This document shows, piece by piece, positions 1 to 10,886 of a DNA stretch of 39,577 nucleotides (positions within the stretch are counted from its first letter, which is position 1; every line of letters starts with the position of its first letter). The stretch covers positions 1 to 39,577 of the forward strand of contig JAUCBJ010005793.1 in the NCBI GenBank assembly GCA_032718475.1, read 5' to 3'. The notes beneath the pieces are model-generated. The model ran no database searches and had not been told where the DNA came from. It saw nothing but the letters and a program-made list of their open reading frames with translations. Source of the DNA: Nemertoderma westbladi (taxonomy: Eukaryota > Xenacoelomorpha > Nemertodermatida > Nemertodermatidae). A program made the position numbers and the translations under genes.

Positions 1-487
1 CCAGTTCTCTTTGTCAGCCTTGCGTGCCATTGCGGAACAGGCAGATAGAGGGTATTGATTGCAGGATTGAGTATTTAAGTTCAGTATGTATTTGCAAGTA
101 TTGGTCTGAGCCAGACTTAGGTAGGCAGTCAGCAGTAGCAGTACATTACAGCCATACTACTGTAATCTCTCACAACTAACCCACAGTGTTGACATCATTC
201 TCGAGATATCGGTCAAATCAACGAATCACACGAATTTTCAAATTATCTCATTTTTCTGGTCATTTTGCTCATCGCGATATGTATTAAATTCACAACTATG
301 ATAATTTTCACAATTTACTGCTAAATATGGGACCATTTAGATGTTTCTCAGGTAATTTGGTGGTGCTGAGTTCAAAAATGATGTAAAGAAATACTCAAAA
401 CGAAGTCAAATTCAGTTTATATTAAAGATCCAATTAACTATAATTCATTAATAGAAATTGAATAAGTTCGACCTGGAGGTTGTATCT
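1..487. other. Non-coding, AT-rich flank of transposon fragment
   Basis: I see no open gene here. Because the minus-strand transposon coding fragment that follows ends at 488, this stretch may be its 3' non-coding part. No terminal repeat or tandem array could be recognised. Confidence 0.4.
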
Positions 488-852
488 TTAGGAGGATATT
501 GGAACCCAGCATTTATCTACCTTGGGAGGCCAGTAAAATGTTTGTGCCCCTGAAGAACCTGGTGGGTACATAAAGCTAATCCAATCAAATAATCTGAATG
601 TTCATCAGAGTCCATCAGAAGTCCAATCCACCACCCTTCATCGTATCTACAGGCTGCATAGTCCATGGATGTTAACTTTATATTATGTCCCTCTACTTGC
701 TTTAATCCGAAGGTGTGGCTGTGAGAAATTTCTTCATCAATGCTGGTCCGTTTTAGTTTAATTACAGTCTTTGACTCAGGAAGAAACTGATGGTAAGACC
801 GAGTCCCAGGAACTGTTTTTGCACTATCTAATCGACTTTTTAAAAATCCCAC
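488..852 (-). pseudogene. Frameshifted C-terminal fragment of a transposon-type protein
   Basis: Read on the minus strand, the frame shows a YDEGWWIG motif. After a one-base frame change near 565-575 it continues with MYPPGSSGAQTFYWPP and then VDKCWVPIS before a stop at 488. The pairing of a Y-D-x-x-W-W-I-G block with an F-x-W-P...D-x-C-W-V-P block is a C-terminal domain I associate from memory with many predicted invertebrate transposon-derived proteins; this is unverified. The frame break and the lack of any upstream catalytic region show a dead, truncated copy. The parent superfamily cannot be decided from this piece. Confidence 0.55.
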
Positions 853-1181
853 TGGGCTTTAAGGCCCAGTTTCATTGCATCCACCTTATTGCATCACCCA
901 TTTGCATATGAGGTAAATAAAGGCCAGCAATAAAACTTTAAATTTCGTAGTGATGACTGCAGACGTTTCAGTTTAATATGTAAACCATTCTCAATGCACA
1001 AATAATAAATAAAGCTAAGTATTACAACGGGCAAACAAGGCCTACAATAAATTTACCGATAAAAATAGGAAAAACAGAATTTTATATAATTTTATGACCA
1101 AGTAGAAAATCAGTCAAGGAATGCAGGAGACAGTACCATAGCTACGAAAGGGGGGGGGGGGGGGGGACTGAAAGGGGGCCT
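853..1181. other. Non-coding spacer with a 17-G homopolymer
   Basis: No gene is visible. A run of 17 G lies at 1150-1166. Since the Penelope-like coding remnant ends at 1182 on the minus strand, this is probably its 3' trailer. Confidence 0.4.
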
Positions 1182-2025
1182 TCAAGATTTTAAGTGGAAT
1201 AGAGTGAACTGTGTGTTGAGGGTCGGTCTGAGCTTCGTAATTAACAACATTTCTTTTACATGGAGTTCAAAAGAATTTCTGGCTGAGCCTATAATACTGA
1301 AGTCAGTAGCTCTGATAGGATGATCACATTCGATAGAATGATTGAATACTGCTGAGTCATGGGGTGGACTAAAACGGTCTGTAGAGTATGATATACCAGA
1401 ATGCTCCACTATGGGGCTTATTGTGAAATGTCTTTTAATAAGTCCAATATAGGAGTCAGGTAGAGAATATTCGCATGCATGTGTTGTGGCAGTTGTCTTT
1501 ATAACTGAACATAGAGGAAATACGGTAAGATGGTTCAAATACAATTTGTAAATTATTAAAATAAATGTTATGGCTTTCAGGCGTGTTATTTATTTTTGCC
1601 ATTAAAGAGGTATGTGAAAGAAAAGTTCTTGTAGCACAATCAAATAACTGCTTCGGACACCCATTCATATATAAAATTACTTTCAGTTTCTCTAGTTGGA
1701 CGTCGAAAATATAAAAGTAGAACAAATCCTGAAAATTCTAGAATTCAAGGTCAAAATAAGGCTAAATTTATTGGACGGGAAAAAACTATGGAAGTTGGTA
1801 TACAGACCAGTGTTAGTGGGTTTACGGTAAAGTGTAGTTTCAAACTCGAAATTGTGATTTTGGGTAACCAAAACATCGAGAAAAGATAATTGGGAGTTTC
1901 TCCACACTTACATAGTGAACTTAATGTTACTATGTTGCGAGTTTAGATAATTTAGGAAAAGTTGAGCTTTGTTAAGGTCATCAAAGACTACGAAAGTGTC
2001 ATCCATATATCTTCTGTAGAACATG
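1182..2025 (-). mobile_element. Penelope-like retroelement 1: RT palm/thumb plus GIY-YIG endonuclease, decayed
   Basis: From 2025 downward the minus strand reads the reverse-transcriptase catalytic block FYRRYMDDTFVVFDD (YMDD), then, after an in-frame stop, LSFLDVLVTQNHNFEF and YRKPTNTGLYTNFHSF. This is the palm-to-thumb signature of Penelope-like elements. A second segment (about 1544-1182) carries DSYIGLIKRHF, an EHSGIS block and an FELHVKEMLLITKLRPTLN end, matching the GIY-YIG endonuclease domain that follows RT in these elements. The order RT then GIY-YIG fits the family. Stops and at least two frame changes make it inactive. The N-terminal RT region is missing at the junction with the gypsy fragment. 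Confidence 0.8.
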
Positions 2026-2034
2026 GGCTTGAAA

Positions 2035-3963
2035 GTAGTCAGGCAATTATCTAGCTATCCAACTTCTTTCTTGGCTAAAAAAGCATTGGCCTCAACCATT
2101 GGTACAGCTGGACCACTACTCCCCCTTCTTCGCAAGAAAAATGATTTCATTTGGGAGGATGAACATGAAAATGCCTTCAATGCAGTCAAAAGTCCCTATT
2201 CTTGCTAATTTCGACCCCTTCCTTCCAACTATACTGCAGACTGACACCTCCCACAATAACGGCTTGGGGTATGCTCTGTTGGAGTACCATGGTGATACAC
2301 ATCACCTCATATAATGTGGCTCACGCTTTGTCACAGAAACTGAGTCCTGCTATGCAACAGTGAAATTAGAACTGCTTGCTGTCTGTCGCCTGGAGCCTCA
2401 AGAAATGCTGTTTGTTCGTTGCTGGCCTGCAATCATTTGAAGTTGTCACTGACCACCGCTCTTTAGTTACGATCCTAAATCAATATACACTCGATGAGGT
2501 CGAAAACCCATGCCTGCAGCGCTTGAAAGAACAGATAATGGCATACAACTTCCAAGTGGTGTGGACCAGTGGTAAGAGCCATTGCATACCAATCTCCTAC
2601 CAGTGACCCAACACCAGACAATCTTGAGGATCAGGAAGATCTCACCTATGGCCACAAAGTTGTCTGCAGCCTCGTGGCCACTGCTGAGCATGATGAGCAC
2701 TTGGCTGACTCAATGTTGGACAGTCTTGAACATACTGCATCTGATGATGACCAGGACTACCAGGAGCTCATCAAGGCAGTAATTAATGGCTTTCCCCATA
2801 AACCACCACCATCAATGGCACCATACACTAAACACCTTGACTCACTTAGTATTGAAGGTGGCCTGGTCCTACATAATGGATGTATCATCATCAGCAGGTA
2901 AAGAGATGCTGGATAAACTTCATTTGTCTCACAAGGTATAGAATGGACCAAACGCTGGGCCCACCTTGCCATATATTGGCCTAGGATTACAAATGACATC
3001 AGGACAACAGTTGAATCCTGCGGAAAGTGCAAGCACTCCCAAGCCAAGCTCACGAGCCTATGTTTTCTGAAGTCCAACCAACACGACCATTTCAAACAAC
3101 ATCAGCTGACTTATTCGACCATGGTGGGAAATCCTATCTTGTCTATACTTGCCGTCTCTCTGGATGGCCCACTATCGACATGTGGTACCGCAGCCCTTCT
3201 GCCAAGATGGTTACAGCCGCATTACCACCACACTTCATGGATCTCGGTGTCCCAACCAAGATTCGCACTGATGGCAGTCTTCAGTTTAACTCATGACTTC
3301 CGTGAATTCCTGCATCGCTGGGGTGTCTGAACAGACCCATCATCACCCTACAATCCATCTAGCAATGGGCACGCAGAGGCTGAAAAGGCAATGAAAGGAC
3401 TGATCACCAAGACTGGAGGACTCAACAAACAGTTTTGCTTTGGTATGTTGGAGTGGCGCAACACTCCCAACTCCAGTGGATTCTCCCTTGCCCAAATCCT
3501 ATTTGAAGCACCATTACAGTCTCTGGTACCCGCACAACATACAACCTATGTCTCTTCAATGCAGACAGCTGCTGATGCAATAGACAATCGTGCTGTTGTT
3601 AAGGAAGTTGAACGCATTCATTTTAATAAGGGTCCCCATCCACTAAAACCCCTTCATATTGGTGACTGTGTTATATTCCAGGACCCTACTACGAAATCCT
3701 GGGGTCGTGAAGTTCTGGTGACATCTATCGGATGCCACCATGACTACTGGGTGCGACTATCCAGGGGGTGTACACTCCGCCGTAACCATCGTTTCTTATT
3801 CCCCAACACCACCAACTTAGGGATGGAGCGCAACCTAGCAGCCTTCAAACACAAACTGCTAATGAATGCCATATTCACTTCAGCACAATCCCTGGAGGTG
3901 ATCCAGCCACGTCATGATTCCCTCACTTGGAAAATCCCACATAAACTCAACCTGCGACTGTGA
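2035..3963 (+). mobile_element. Ty3/gypsy-type LTR retrotransposon, 5'-truncated pol (RNase H + integrase), decayed
   Basis: The fragment starts after the RT active site. It shows the RT/RNase H connection (NDFIWEDEHENAF), RNase H acidic positions in TILQTDTS, an E-containing segment near 2340 and VTDHRSL. The integrase follows with HLSHQG and CGKCKHSQ (HHCC zinc motif near 2920-3040), a first catalytic Asp in TSADLFDHGGKSY, a degenerate second block (IRTDGSLQF) and the Glu block SSNGHAEAEKAMKG. The C-terminal part (WRNTPNSSGFS, IFQDPTTKSWGR) runs to a stop at 3961-3963. Several stops and frameshifts lie between domains, so this is a fossil. The order RT-RNaseH-INT is that of Ty3/gypsy. It abuts Penelope element 1 on the left. 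Confidence 0.85.
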
Positions 3964-4006
3964 GCTTTCACAACTCCCCTAACTATATTTAGATATTACT
4001 GAAAGC

Positions 4007-4440
4007 TAGAAAGGGGGTGTAGAGATATAGAGGTACTGTATATCAGGGCATTGCCTATATCGTATATACTCAAATATACTGATGATATACTGGTGACCGA
4101 ATTTCATGAGGCAGTTACGAATGCAGAAGATCTTATAGGTTTTATTGGTGGATTTGACCATGTGATGAAATACCAAGATAAAGATTACCTGGTTACAAGT
4201 TTACTCAAATTCATTGTTGTGGATGGCGTCCAGTCCATGGGCCTCTTGAACAGTAACCTGCTATCAATTAATTTTCTTATGAGTAATTCAATTAATTTAT
4301 GATTTACAATTATAATTATCAATCAATCTTTATTCTATTTAATCATCTATCGTTAATGTCTTTTTATGTTTTGAATAAATTGTCTCTATTCTTTATTTGA
4401 TTGTTTGTCTATTCAGTATTAAATAAAGTATATTTGATTA
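4007..4440 (+). repeat. Probable polypurine tract and 3' LTR of the gypsy element
   Basis: About 45 bases after the pol stop comes a purine tract (AGAAAGGGGG) followed at 4018 by TGT, the expected PPT/LTR-start arrangement. The right edge is set near 4440, where minus-strand Penelope coding similarity begins. An AATAAA signal lies near 4373-4378 and another near 4423. No 5' LTR is present for comparison, so the exact length (~420 bp) is inferred. An open frame of 83 codons inside it resembles nothing I know. Confidence 0.5.
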
Positions 4441-5238
4441 TTTATAATAGACAGTGACACCCAATTTTCCCCTATCATGCTTAATGTTGAGGTCCAGAAA
4501 AATTGCTTCGCTATTAGAAAAGTCCATTGTAAAGTCAATTCCTTTCTTTCCCAATACTGCCATACAACCATCTGCATAGCATTGTTGTATATAATCTTTC
4601 TCAGTAGTGCTTAAAATACCTCTAAACACAGCCTCACCATCATCCAAGAATGTTTTAAAATAAATTGCACTATAAAAAGTAATCAAGTTAATAATGTGTC
4701 AGTGGATCCTGTCCTGTTAACACAGCTAGAGCTTTGCCATATGGGATCCCCATAGCCACACCCCTTAAAAGTAAATATAAAATACCACGATATGCAAAAT
4801 AATTATGTTCCAGCAGAAATTTCATAATTAACAGAACCTGACACTTAGAATAACTCTTGAGTCATGTAGAATGTCGTAGTTTTCATCTAGAACAGCTGAA
4901 ATAGCATCCTTCGCTAGTTTTACTGAGATGGAGGGATACATGTTGACTACTAGTTCTTTAAGAGTCTTCTTGAGTTTGGTGGTGAATTTGTTCGAATTTG
5001 TTTGAATGTGCTCGTCGGATTGAATGGTAGTTGTCGGTATGATTCACCATTGTCCAAAGATCTGCATATTTCTTTATCCTTGATCTCCGAGTCAATGATA
5101 AGGACATTGCCAATCTTGTCCCCTTTGATGACAGCAAGAGTCCGTTTTTAAAGTCTTTAAGGCTTTATAATATATCTTTATTTATTATCTTTTATATTCT
5201 TAGCATCCCCAACAGCTGTATAGAGTTCGGAACCATCC
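4438..5238 (-). mobile_element. Penelope-like retroelement 2: N-terminal and palm RT fragments, decayed
   Basis: On the minus strand from about 5160 downward there is LAVIKGDKIGNVLIIDSE (the A-x-K-G-D-x-x-G block at the RT start), then LKKTLKELVVNMYPSIS, LLRGVAMGIPYGKALA (the G-x-A-M-G-x-P-x-A palm block), and FLDDGEAVFRG with FSNSEAIFLDLNIKHDRG (catalytic DD and the following strand). Frames change several times. This lineage differs from element 1 (spacing and residues around DD). It stops where the gypsy LTR begins. A short block near 5205-5238 (LYTAVGDAKNI) belongs to the thumb of the same kind of element and is out of normal order, so the copy is rearranged. Confidence 0.75.
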
Positions 5239-5342
5239 CACCCGTACTGTTGTTAAAGATGCGATGGAATATACCACGAACTACACTGCGTTTGTAAGCC
5301 TCAGGGGACTCTTTTTTTTATTTTTTAAACTAAAAAGCAACC
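5227..5342 (-). repeat. Penelope-derived ~117-bp direct repeat, copy A
   Basis: On the minus strand this begins GTTGCTTTTTAGTTT and encodes the thumb peptide YKRSVVRGIFHRIFN, ending at ATGGTTCCGAA. It is nearly identical, in the same orientation, to 8025-8141. Copy A continues into further Penelope sequence (LYTAVGDAKNI), whereas the other copy continues into the first exon of an unknown gene. Confidence 0.8.
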
Positions 5343-6677
5343 AGCTGATACTATAAAATTATTCTTATTATTTTTTATTTATTCTACCCTGTTTATTTAA
5401 TCTATGTATGTAATATTTTACTTCTGATCTTTGGTGGATCATTTTACTGTACAGTATGTGCCGGTACTTATAGTATTAGTATATAGTATTGATATATTTG
5501 TTTTATATTTTATGTATCTTTTGTATCTTTTAATATATGTATATTTATTTGGTTTTTAATTTAGTATGACTTGGATATTACAATAAGTACATAGTAGCCT
5601 ATTCATATTATAGATTATATTATTATTATTGTTATTGTTTTATGGATTATTCTACTTTAGCAATTTAGTTCCAACGTATTTGTCATTAGTGAATTCTCGA
5701 TATTTGTTCGTTTGTTAGATACTCAATATATTACAGTATTAATTGTAGGCCTATAGTCTAATTTAATATTTAGTAAAATATAATACTTAATATATTTATT
5801 AATTCAAAGATCTCAAGAAATTGGAAATGACTTAAATTCACTATAAATTATAGACTATAAATTATAAACTATAAATTATAAAAGCACGTGTATTTTAAAT
5901 ATTTATGATTAGATGTGATTATACAGTATAATTATTATATAACAATAGTATGATGTACATATTTTTTAATAGTAGGCCCTATAGAAATGGAAATGGAAAT
6001 TGACTACTAAGTAAAAACACAGTAAAACATCACACTACTAAAACGAACCGATATTAAAAGATTTCTCTTAAAAAAATGATCTCTAAAAATGCATTCTAAA
6101 ATGACTCTTTCCTTACCTATATGCTAAGAATTGGGGTAGGCCTACAGGGGTTGTTTAACTACTTATCTGTATTAATCTGTCACAACTATGACATTTGTAA
6201 CCATGCTGAATACTTATGACGTAAAAAATAAACAAATTAAAGTGTAAACATTAAAAATTTTAAGGAAATTAGTATACAGTAGGCCTATTAATTAATAAAA
6301 ATATAAACAGTAATTAGGCCCTATGTATGTATGTATGCAGGTATGTATGTATTTATTTATTAAGTTTATTATTTATGTATTTCAGTATTTATTTTGTTGA
6401 ATATTGAATCCGGTAATCAATACAGTAATAGGTTACTACTGTACTACAGTCAGACAGTACTACTAACTGCAACTCTAACTGCAAACTGAACTGTCTAAAT
6501 TTCCTGTTAGTGATCCTACTGATGTACCAGCTCTCGTCAAGCTGTCAAGGCTGTATCGTCAAGCAGTCAAGGCTACTCAGCTACTGCAGTAGCCTGCTGA
6601 TGATTCAAGGCCTAGCTGCCTAGGCATCCGCTTGAGTTCCGGACGTGCTTTGACCGTTATCTGAGCGTATAGGCCTA
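5343..6677. other. AT-rich intergenic DNA, no gene seen
   Basis: Very AT-rich with many TATA-type runs. It holds a TATG/TTTA-rich microsatellite around 6325-6360 and a series of imperfect ATAAATTATA repeats near 5845-5880. Palindromic words TAGGCCTA occur at about 6130, 6285 and 6671. No coding signal was found. Confidence 0.5.
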
Positions 6678-8035
6678 TTACACCCAGGCATCGTTGTTCC
6701 GCCGGGGTTTGTTGAACAGTCCCGGGTAAGCCTGTCCGTGGTAGTAGATCGGCTGGTGGTGTTTCTGGGGGAGGCGCCGCTGATGAATAATATCTCCCGC
6801 ACCTCGCGGACAAGGGGGTCCATTGGTGCCAACTTGCGCTGGGCTGGGAGTGCTACCGGTGCCATCGGTGTCACAGACACGATGTGGATAGTGGGGGCCG
6901 AGGGTAGCTCTTCCTCTACTACAGTACCTGTCCGGGTTTCAACCACCCCACCACAAACCAGCCGCCGCCGAACTTGCACTGATGGCGAATATTGCCCTTA
7001 GTCGCCTCTGTATCGTAGGTCGTTACGCTGCCGGCGAGCGACGACTCCGTCACAAATACTTTCGTGAACGCCCGCGAAACGAAGGGCTCCACATCTAGCC
7101 CCCCCAGCTCCGGGGCAGAGATTTGGACCTTGAAGGCCCAGGCCGGCTGGGACGTGGTGGTCCAGCAGCTGCAGTTCAGTCCGTTCTGAGAATTGCAGAA
7201 GGGGCCACGACAGACCTCGTCCGCGAACTCCACCCGCCACACAGAAATGTTCTTTGTTGAAACAGAAAAGGAGGCGAACTTCGTGGAGTCGTACACCGGC
7301 CGAATCGCGAACTCCTTTAAATCGGTCGGCGAATCCGACAGGGGGAGAATGACCTCCTCGGTTGATAAAACCGCGAAGTTTTTCTCCCCCTCATACTCCG
7401 GGTTGACTATAGCGACCGTGCTGACAACGCGCATGCGGCTGGCGAAATATAGGAGTCTGGAAAACTCCATTGGGCGTCTCATGATCACTGCGAACACCTT
7501 GTTGGATGCGAAACATCTAAGTAATTCAAAAAAATTGTTTATATATAGTTTGTTTGTAGGCCTAGTAGTTTATAGTGTTTATAGTTTGTATAGTAGTTTA
7601 TTGTTTGTAGTAGTTTATATTTTTATAGTATTTTTTAACAGTTGAGTTAGCTAAATTATAATACACCAATTTTTATATTATAATATCCAAATTGCTTTTT
7701 ACAATTAGAACAAAATTTATAGTATATTAATAGTAGTACCGGTAATTGTTAGTAGTAAGTACTGAAGTGTATTTATTTCTATAGATTAATAAAAAGTAGT
7801 AAATTTCAACAAACCTGCAGAATATAAGTCTAGAGTAAGTGAGTTCTTTCTTAGCTATCTTATGGCCGCCTCTTTTTGCTACAGCCACGGTTCCCGGTTT
7901 CGCCACATTTAGTATCTGACATGATATTCGTATATCATCTTCCTCGTCTTCGCCACCAACGAGTTGCGGGACGGGAACAGTGGCAAACCCATTTCCTAGC
8001 AATATTCCGATATTCGCTTCCACATTCGGAACCAT
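6678..8035 (-). CDS. Three-exon gene of unknown function, Cys-rich and GC-rich (~298 aa)
   Basis: I propose exon 1 8035-7815, exon 2 7516-6928 and exon 3 6764-6678. Donors are CAG|GTTTGT and CAG|GTACTG; acceptors are TTACTTAG and CTCCCCCAG. Phases agree (2 then 0), giving one open frame ending YPGLFNKPRRNNDAWV. An alternative exon-3 acceptor (CATCAG) keeps the same frame. The middle exon carries CRGPFCNSQNGLNCSCW (four Cys, possible metal site) and GGGWFVVGWLKPGQ near the 3' end. I do not recognise a named family. The pattern loosely recalls uncharacterised predicted proteins of corals and molluscs, possibly transposon-borne, but that is memory and unchecked. GC content is clearly higher than in the flanks. 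The start ATG lies in a Penelope-derived repeat, so the true start may differ. Confidence 0.5.
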
Positions 8036-8141
8036 CCCACCCGTACTGGTGTTAAAGATGCGATGGAATATACCACGAACTACACTGCGTTTGTAAGACT
8101 AGAGGACTCTTTTTTTTATTTTTTTAAACTAAAAAGCAACA
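8025..8141 (-). repeat. Penelope-derived ~117-bp direct repeat, copy B
   Basis: This is the same thumb-domain segment as at 5227-5342, with the same end points (GTTGCTTTTTAGTTT to ATGGTTCCGAA). Here the last bases supply the ATG of the unknown gene, and the Penelope reading frame runs without a stop into that exon for the last ~30 codons. A related but diverged copy lies on the plus strand at about 8345-8435. Confidence 0.8.
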
Positions 8142-8152
8142 AGACCTAGACA

Positions 8153-8640
8153 TTGCATGCAATCAGTAACGACCCCACTGAGAAGCTGAGAGATGCCCTC
8201 TATCCTAATCTCAAGTTTACCCTTGAGATGGAGGTGGAGGGCCACTTGTCCTTTCTTGATTTGGTTGTCACTCGGGTTGACTATGCTCTTTCAACTGCGT
8301 GGTATCCCAAGCCTACAGATACTGGGGTCATTCTCAATGCCACTGCATATATACCATCGCATCTTTAATGCCAGTAAGGGTGGGAAATGGTTCCCAACTC
8401 TATACTGCTATTGCTATTGGGGGGATGCTAAGAATATTCTTAGCAATGAGCAATAGACTAATGCTGTGGTCGAGCATGAGCTAGCTGCAGTTCAAGCGGC
8501 TAGGGGGCGTGCAAGTAGTGATTCTGGGGGCGAGGCACTAATAATTGTTCCCACCAAGGTCAGCGACCCGGTGGACCAAGCAGCTGCAGATGATTCAAAG
8601 GGGGCTCTTACACTTTGCCGTGCCATTATAGCAATTTTGT
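8153..8640 (+). mobile_element. Penelope-like retroelement 3, RT palm/thumb fragment
   Basis: The plus strand reads LSFLDLVVTRVDYALS and AWYPKPTDTGVIL, the strand after the catalytic DD in Penelope RTs, then YHRIFNASKGGKW and, in another frame, GDAKNILSNEQ. At least two frameshifts and stops occur. It probably belongs with the GIY-YIG fragment at 9243-9716: the order is RT then endonuclease, both on the plus strand, with an AT-rich array between them. Confidence 0.7.
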
Positions 8641-8721
8641 GATATAATAAAATGATCTTAAAATATTTGTTCTAGAACAAAATAATTTCTATATTAAATG
8701 AATAGATAATATGTTGTAGAA

Positions 8722-9105
8722 CATTTAAAAAAAGTAACAAAAACTAGCTGGTATAAAAAATTTATACAAAGATAACATACAATAAAAAATTAATATAATT
8801 AACAAATTAGCTAGTGCTAGTTCTAGAAAATTTAAAAAAAAAATGTAACAAAAACTAGAGAGTATAAAAATTTTATACAAAGATAACATACAATAAAAAA
8901 TTCAAATAATTAACAAATTAGCTAGTGCTAGTTCTTGAACATTTAAAAAAAGAAACAAAAACTAGCTAGTATAAAACATTTATACAAAGATAACATACAA
9001 CAAAAATTTATATAATTAACAAATTAGCTAGTGCTAGTTCTAGAACATTTAAAAAAAAAAAAAAGAAACAAAAACTAGCTAGTATAAAAAATTTAAACGA
9101 AACAA
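8722..9105 (+). repeat. AT-rich tandem array, ~106-111 bp unit
   Basis: About 3.5 copies of a unit containing ACAAAAACTAGCTAGTATAA, ATACAAAGATAACATACAA and AACAAATTAGCTAGTGCTAG. The motif GCTAGTGCTAG starts at 8810, 8921 and 9027, giving periods of 111 and 106. Each copy carries overlapping palindromes (CTAGCTAG, TTCTAGAA). The array lies between the RT and endonuclease parts of a Penelope-like element. Confidence 0.85.
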
Positions 9106-9242
9106 ATTGTAATTGTTCGTAGAGTATATTGCAATCTAAATAAAATTATATTGAATATATAGGTGGCACGGTAAACTGTAAGAGAGCCATTCAAATCCCA
9201 TATCTGTAATGAGGTCAGGCAACCAATCTGTTTGTTCGAAAG

Positions 9243-9716
9243 TTGCATGGGCTATTATACCTAGGTCTTGAATGGCCTGTTTGGTTCGTTTTCACTACAT
9301 CAAAACTGAACCACTCACTCCCATCTCTAAAACATCCCTTCCCGGATATCCTTGTGTCTAATGTCGTTTACTCTTTCACTTGTCCCTCTTGTAAGGGAGA
9401 ATATGTTAGACACACCATCCAACACTTGTTTGAACGCATTCGACAGCACCAGGATGGGATGGTGAAGGATGGGAGCAAACAGGGTAAGACTGTGCACAAC
9501 CTCATCATGACACACTGTGGCGAGCCCAATACACGTTGGCTGACTGACTGGCGTGAATTGTTTAAACATTTCAAAGTAATTGCTGGACACCCATTTCAGC
9601 CAGTCTTGCAAAAGCTTGAAATGTATTACATTCAAACACACAAGCCCGCTATCAACAAGCAGAAACGTGATTGGCCTAAATGTGTGATTGGCATAAACGG
9701 TTGGCTGCTGAGTTAG
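9243..9716 (+). mobile_element. Penelope-like retroelement 3, GIY-YIG endonuclease fragment
   Basis: The frame contains NVVYSFTCPSCKGEYVRHTI, the degenerate GIY...YIG start with a CPSC pair, then HLFERIRQHQDG (catalytic Arg helix), a GKTVHNLIMTHCGEP segment and LEMYYIQTHKPAINKQ (Glu helix and the K-P-x-x-N end). This is the usual C-terminal endonuclease of Penelope-like elements. It is open from 9243 to the stop at 9714-9716, but has no start of its own and must be read as the end of a longer element. Confidence 0.7.
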
Positions 9717-10886
9717 TTTTCCAAGCGGCGTCAAGAAGATAGGTACTGCACTGTTGGCACATCCTGGGGCTGACGGACACTGGCTGTCACTCATCCTGGA
9801 CTTGACCTTGCATCGTTTGCAAAAAGTAGCGGCAGCCACACTCTTTAAATCACTTAGCTTTAAGTAGACCTACATGTCTGCATGTGTGCAGTGCACTTCT
9901 TGCTGGTCCGCAATGCCTACTCTCTAAAATCACATCGGATTATTCTCCATAGGAATCCATTACATACGCACATACGTGTATGTACGTACATACGGATACA
10001 GCAAATGCATACGGATACGGATACAGTGAAAGATATACCCGCTGACTGTGTCGTTCTGTACAGTAGCAGTACGCGGTGTCAAGCTGTTTAACTAAGCTGT
10101 TTAAGCTAAGTTGTGTCAAACTAAGCGTTTAAGCGGTGTCATATGTTATATTTAATGTATCATCTTAAAGTATCGTTTATTGTTTTGGTTAGAAAAATAT
10201 GGTCCTGAAACCTGCTCCTTCCCTCAATTATTATGGTATATGGTGAGTCTGGCGCAATTACCTCGCGAATGCTTGCAGTTAGAACTTAGGCTGTTGTTCC
10301 ATACCGGTAGTGGCTCACTGTCCTGAGGATGTCATATAACCATCATATTGTCAATAAGATAATGCAGGTATTGGTTTTACTTTATCTTAATGTGGAAATA
10401 AAAGTAGGATTAAAGTTATTACATTGTCTTGTTGGAGCAGATTATTAAAAATAGTTCGAAAATGAACAGATTATTTTAAAAAAAAAGGTTGACATTTAAT
10501 GAAGAAGTGATGTAATTTAAACGTATTATTTACATATTATTTCAGTATTTCTACAGTAGGCCGCCTGTTATACTATCATCTACTGATTACCGACTGTATC
10601 ACATAAGGGCACTTTGAATACGTTATAATACCAATGCATCAGCGTCTCAATATGGACAATTTGATTTTACAACTCAAACATTATAGTTAAATATACAAAA
10701 TATACTGTACCTACCTCTACATAACCATGGAATGCTATATTAAGACGGAACCACTTTAATATGATGATACGTTAATGTGATTCCACAGAGACCACCGTAA
10801 TTTTTGGTTTATGATGTACACAATACACATAAGATAAGTAAGTAATGTTAATGTATCAAATATAAAATGAGGGTCATCGCACTCAC
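9717..10886. other. Intergenic DNA with microsatellite and one dispersed-repeat copy
   Basis: No gene is evident. An imperfect TACG/TACA-rich microsatellite lies at about 9965-10025 and a run of short GTTTAAGC-type repeats at 10080-10140. A plus-strand copy of the TTTATTGTTTTGGTTA dispersed repeat is at about 10173-10235. Confidence 0.45.
10173..10235 (+). repeat. Dispersed ~60-bp repeat core, copy 1
   Basis: Reads TTATTGTTTTGGTTAGAAA, then CCTGAAACCTGCTCCTTCCC and TCAATTAT. It is diverged from the copies at 17888, 21135, 38232 and 38490 but in the same order. Confidence 0.6.
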
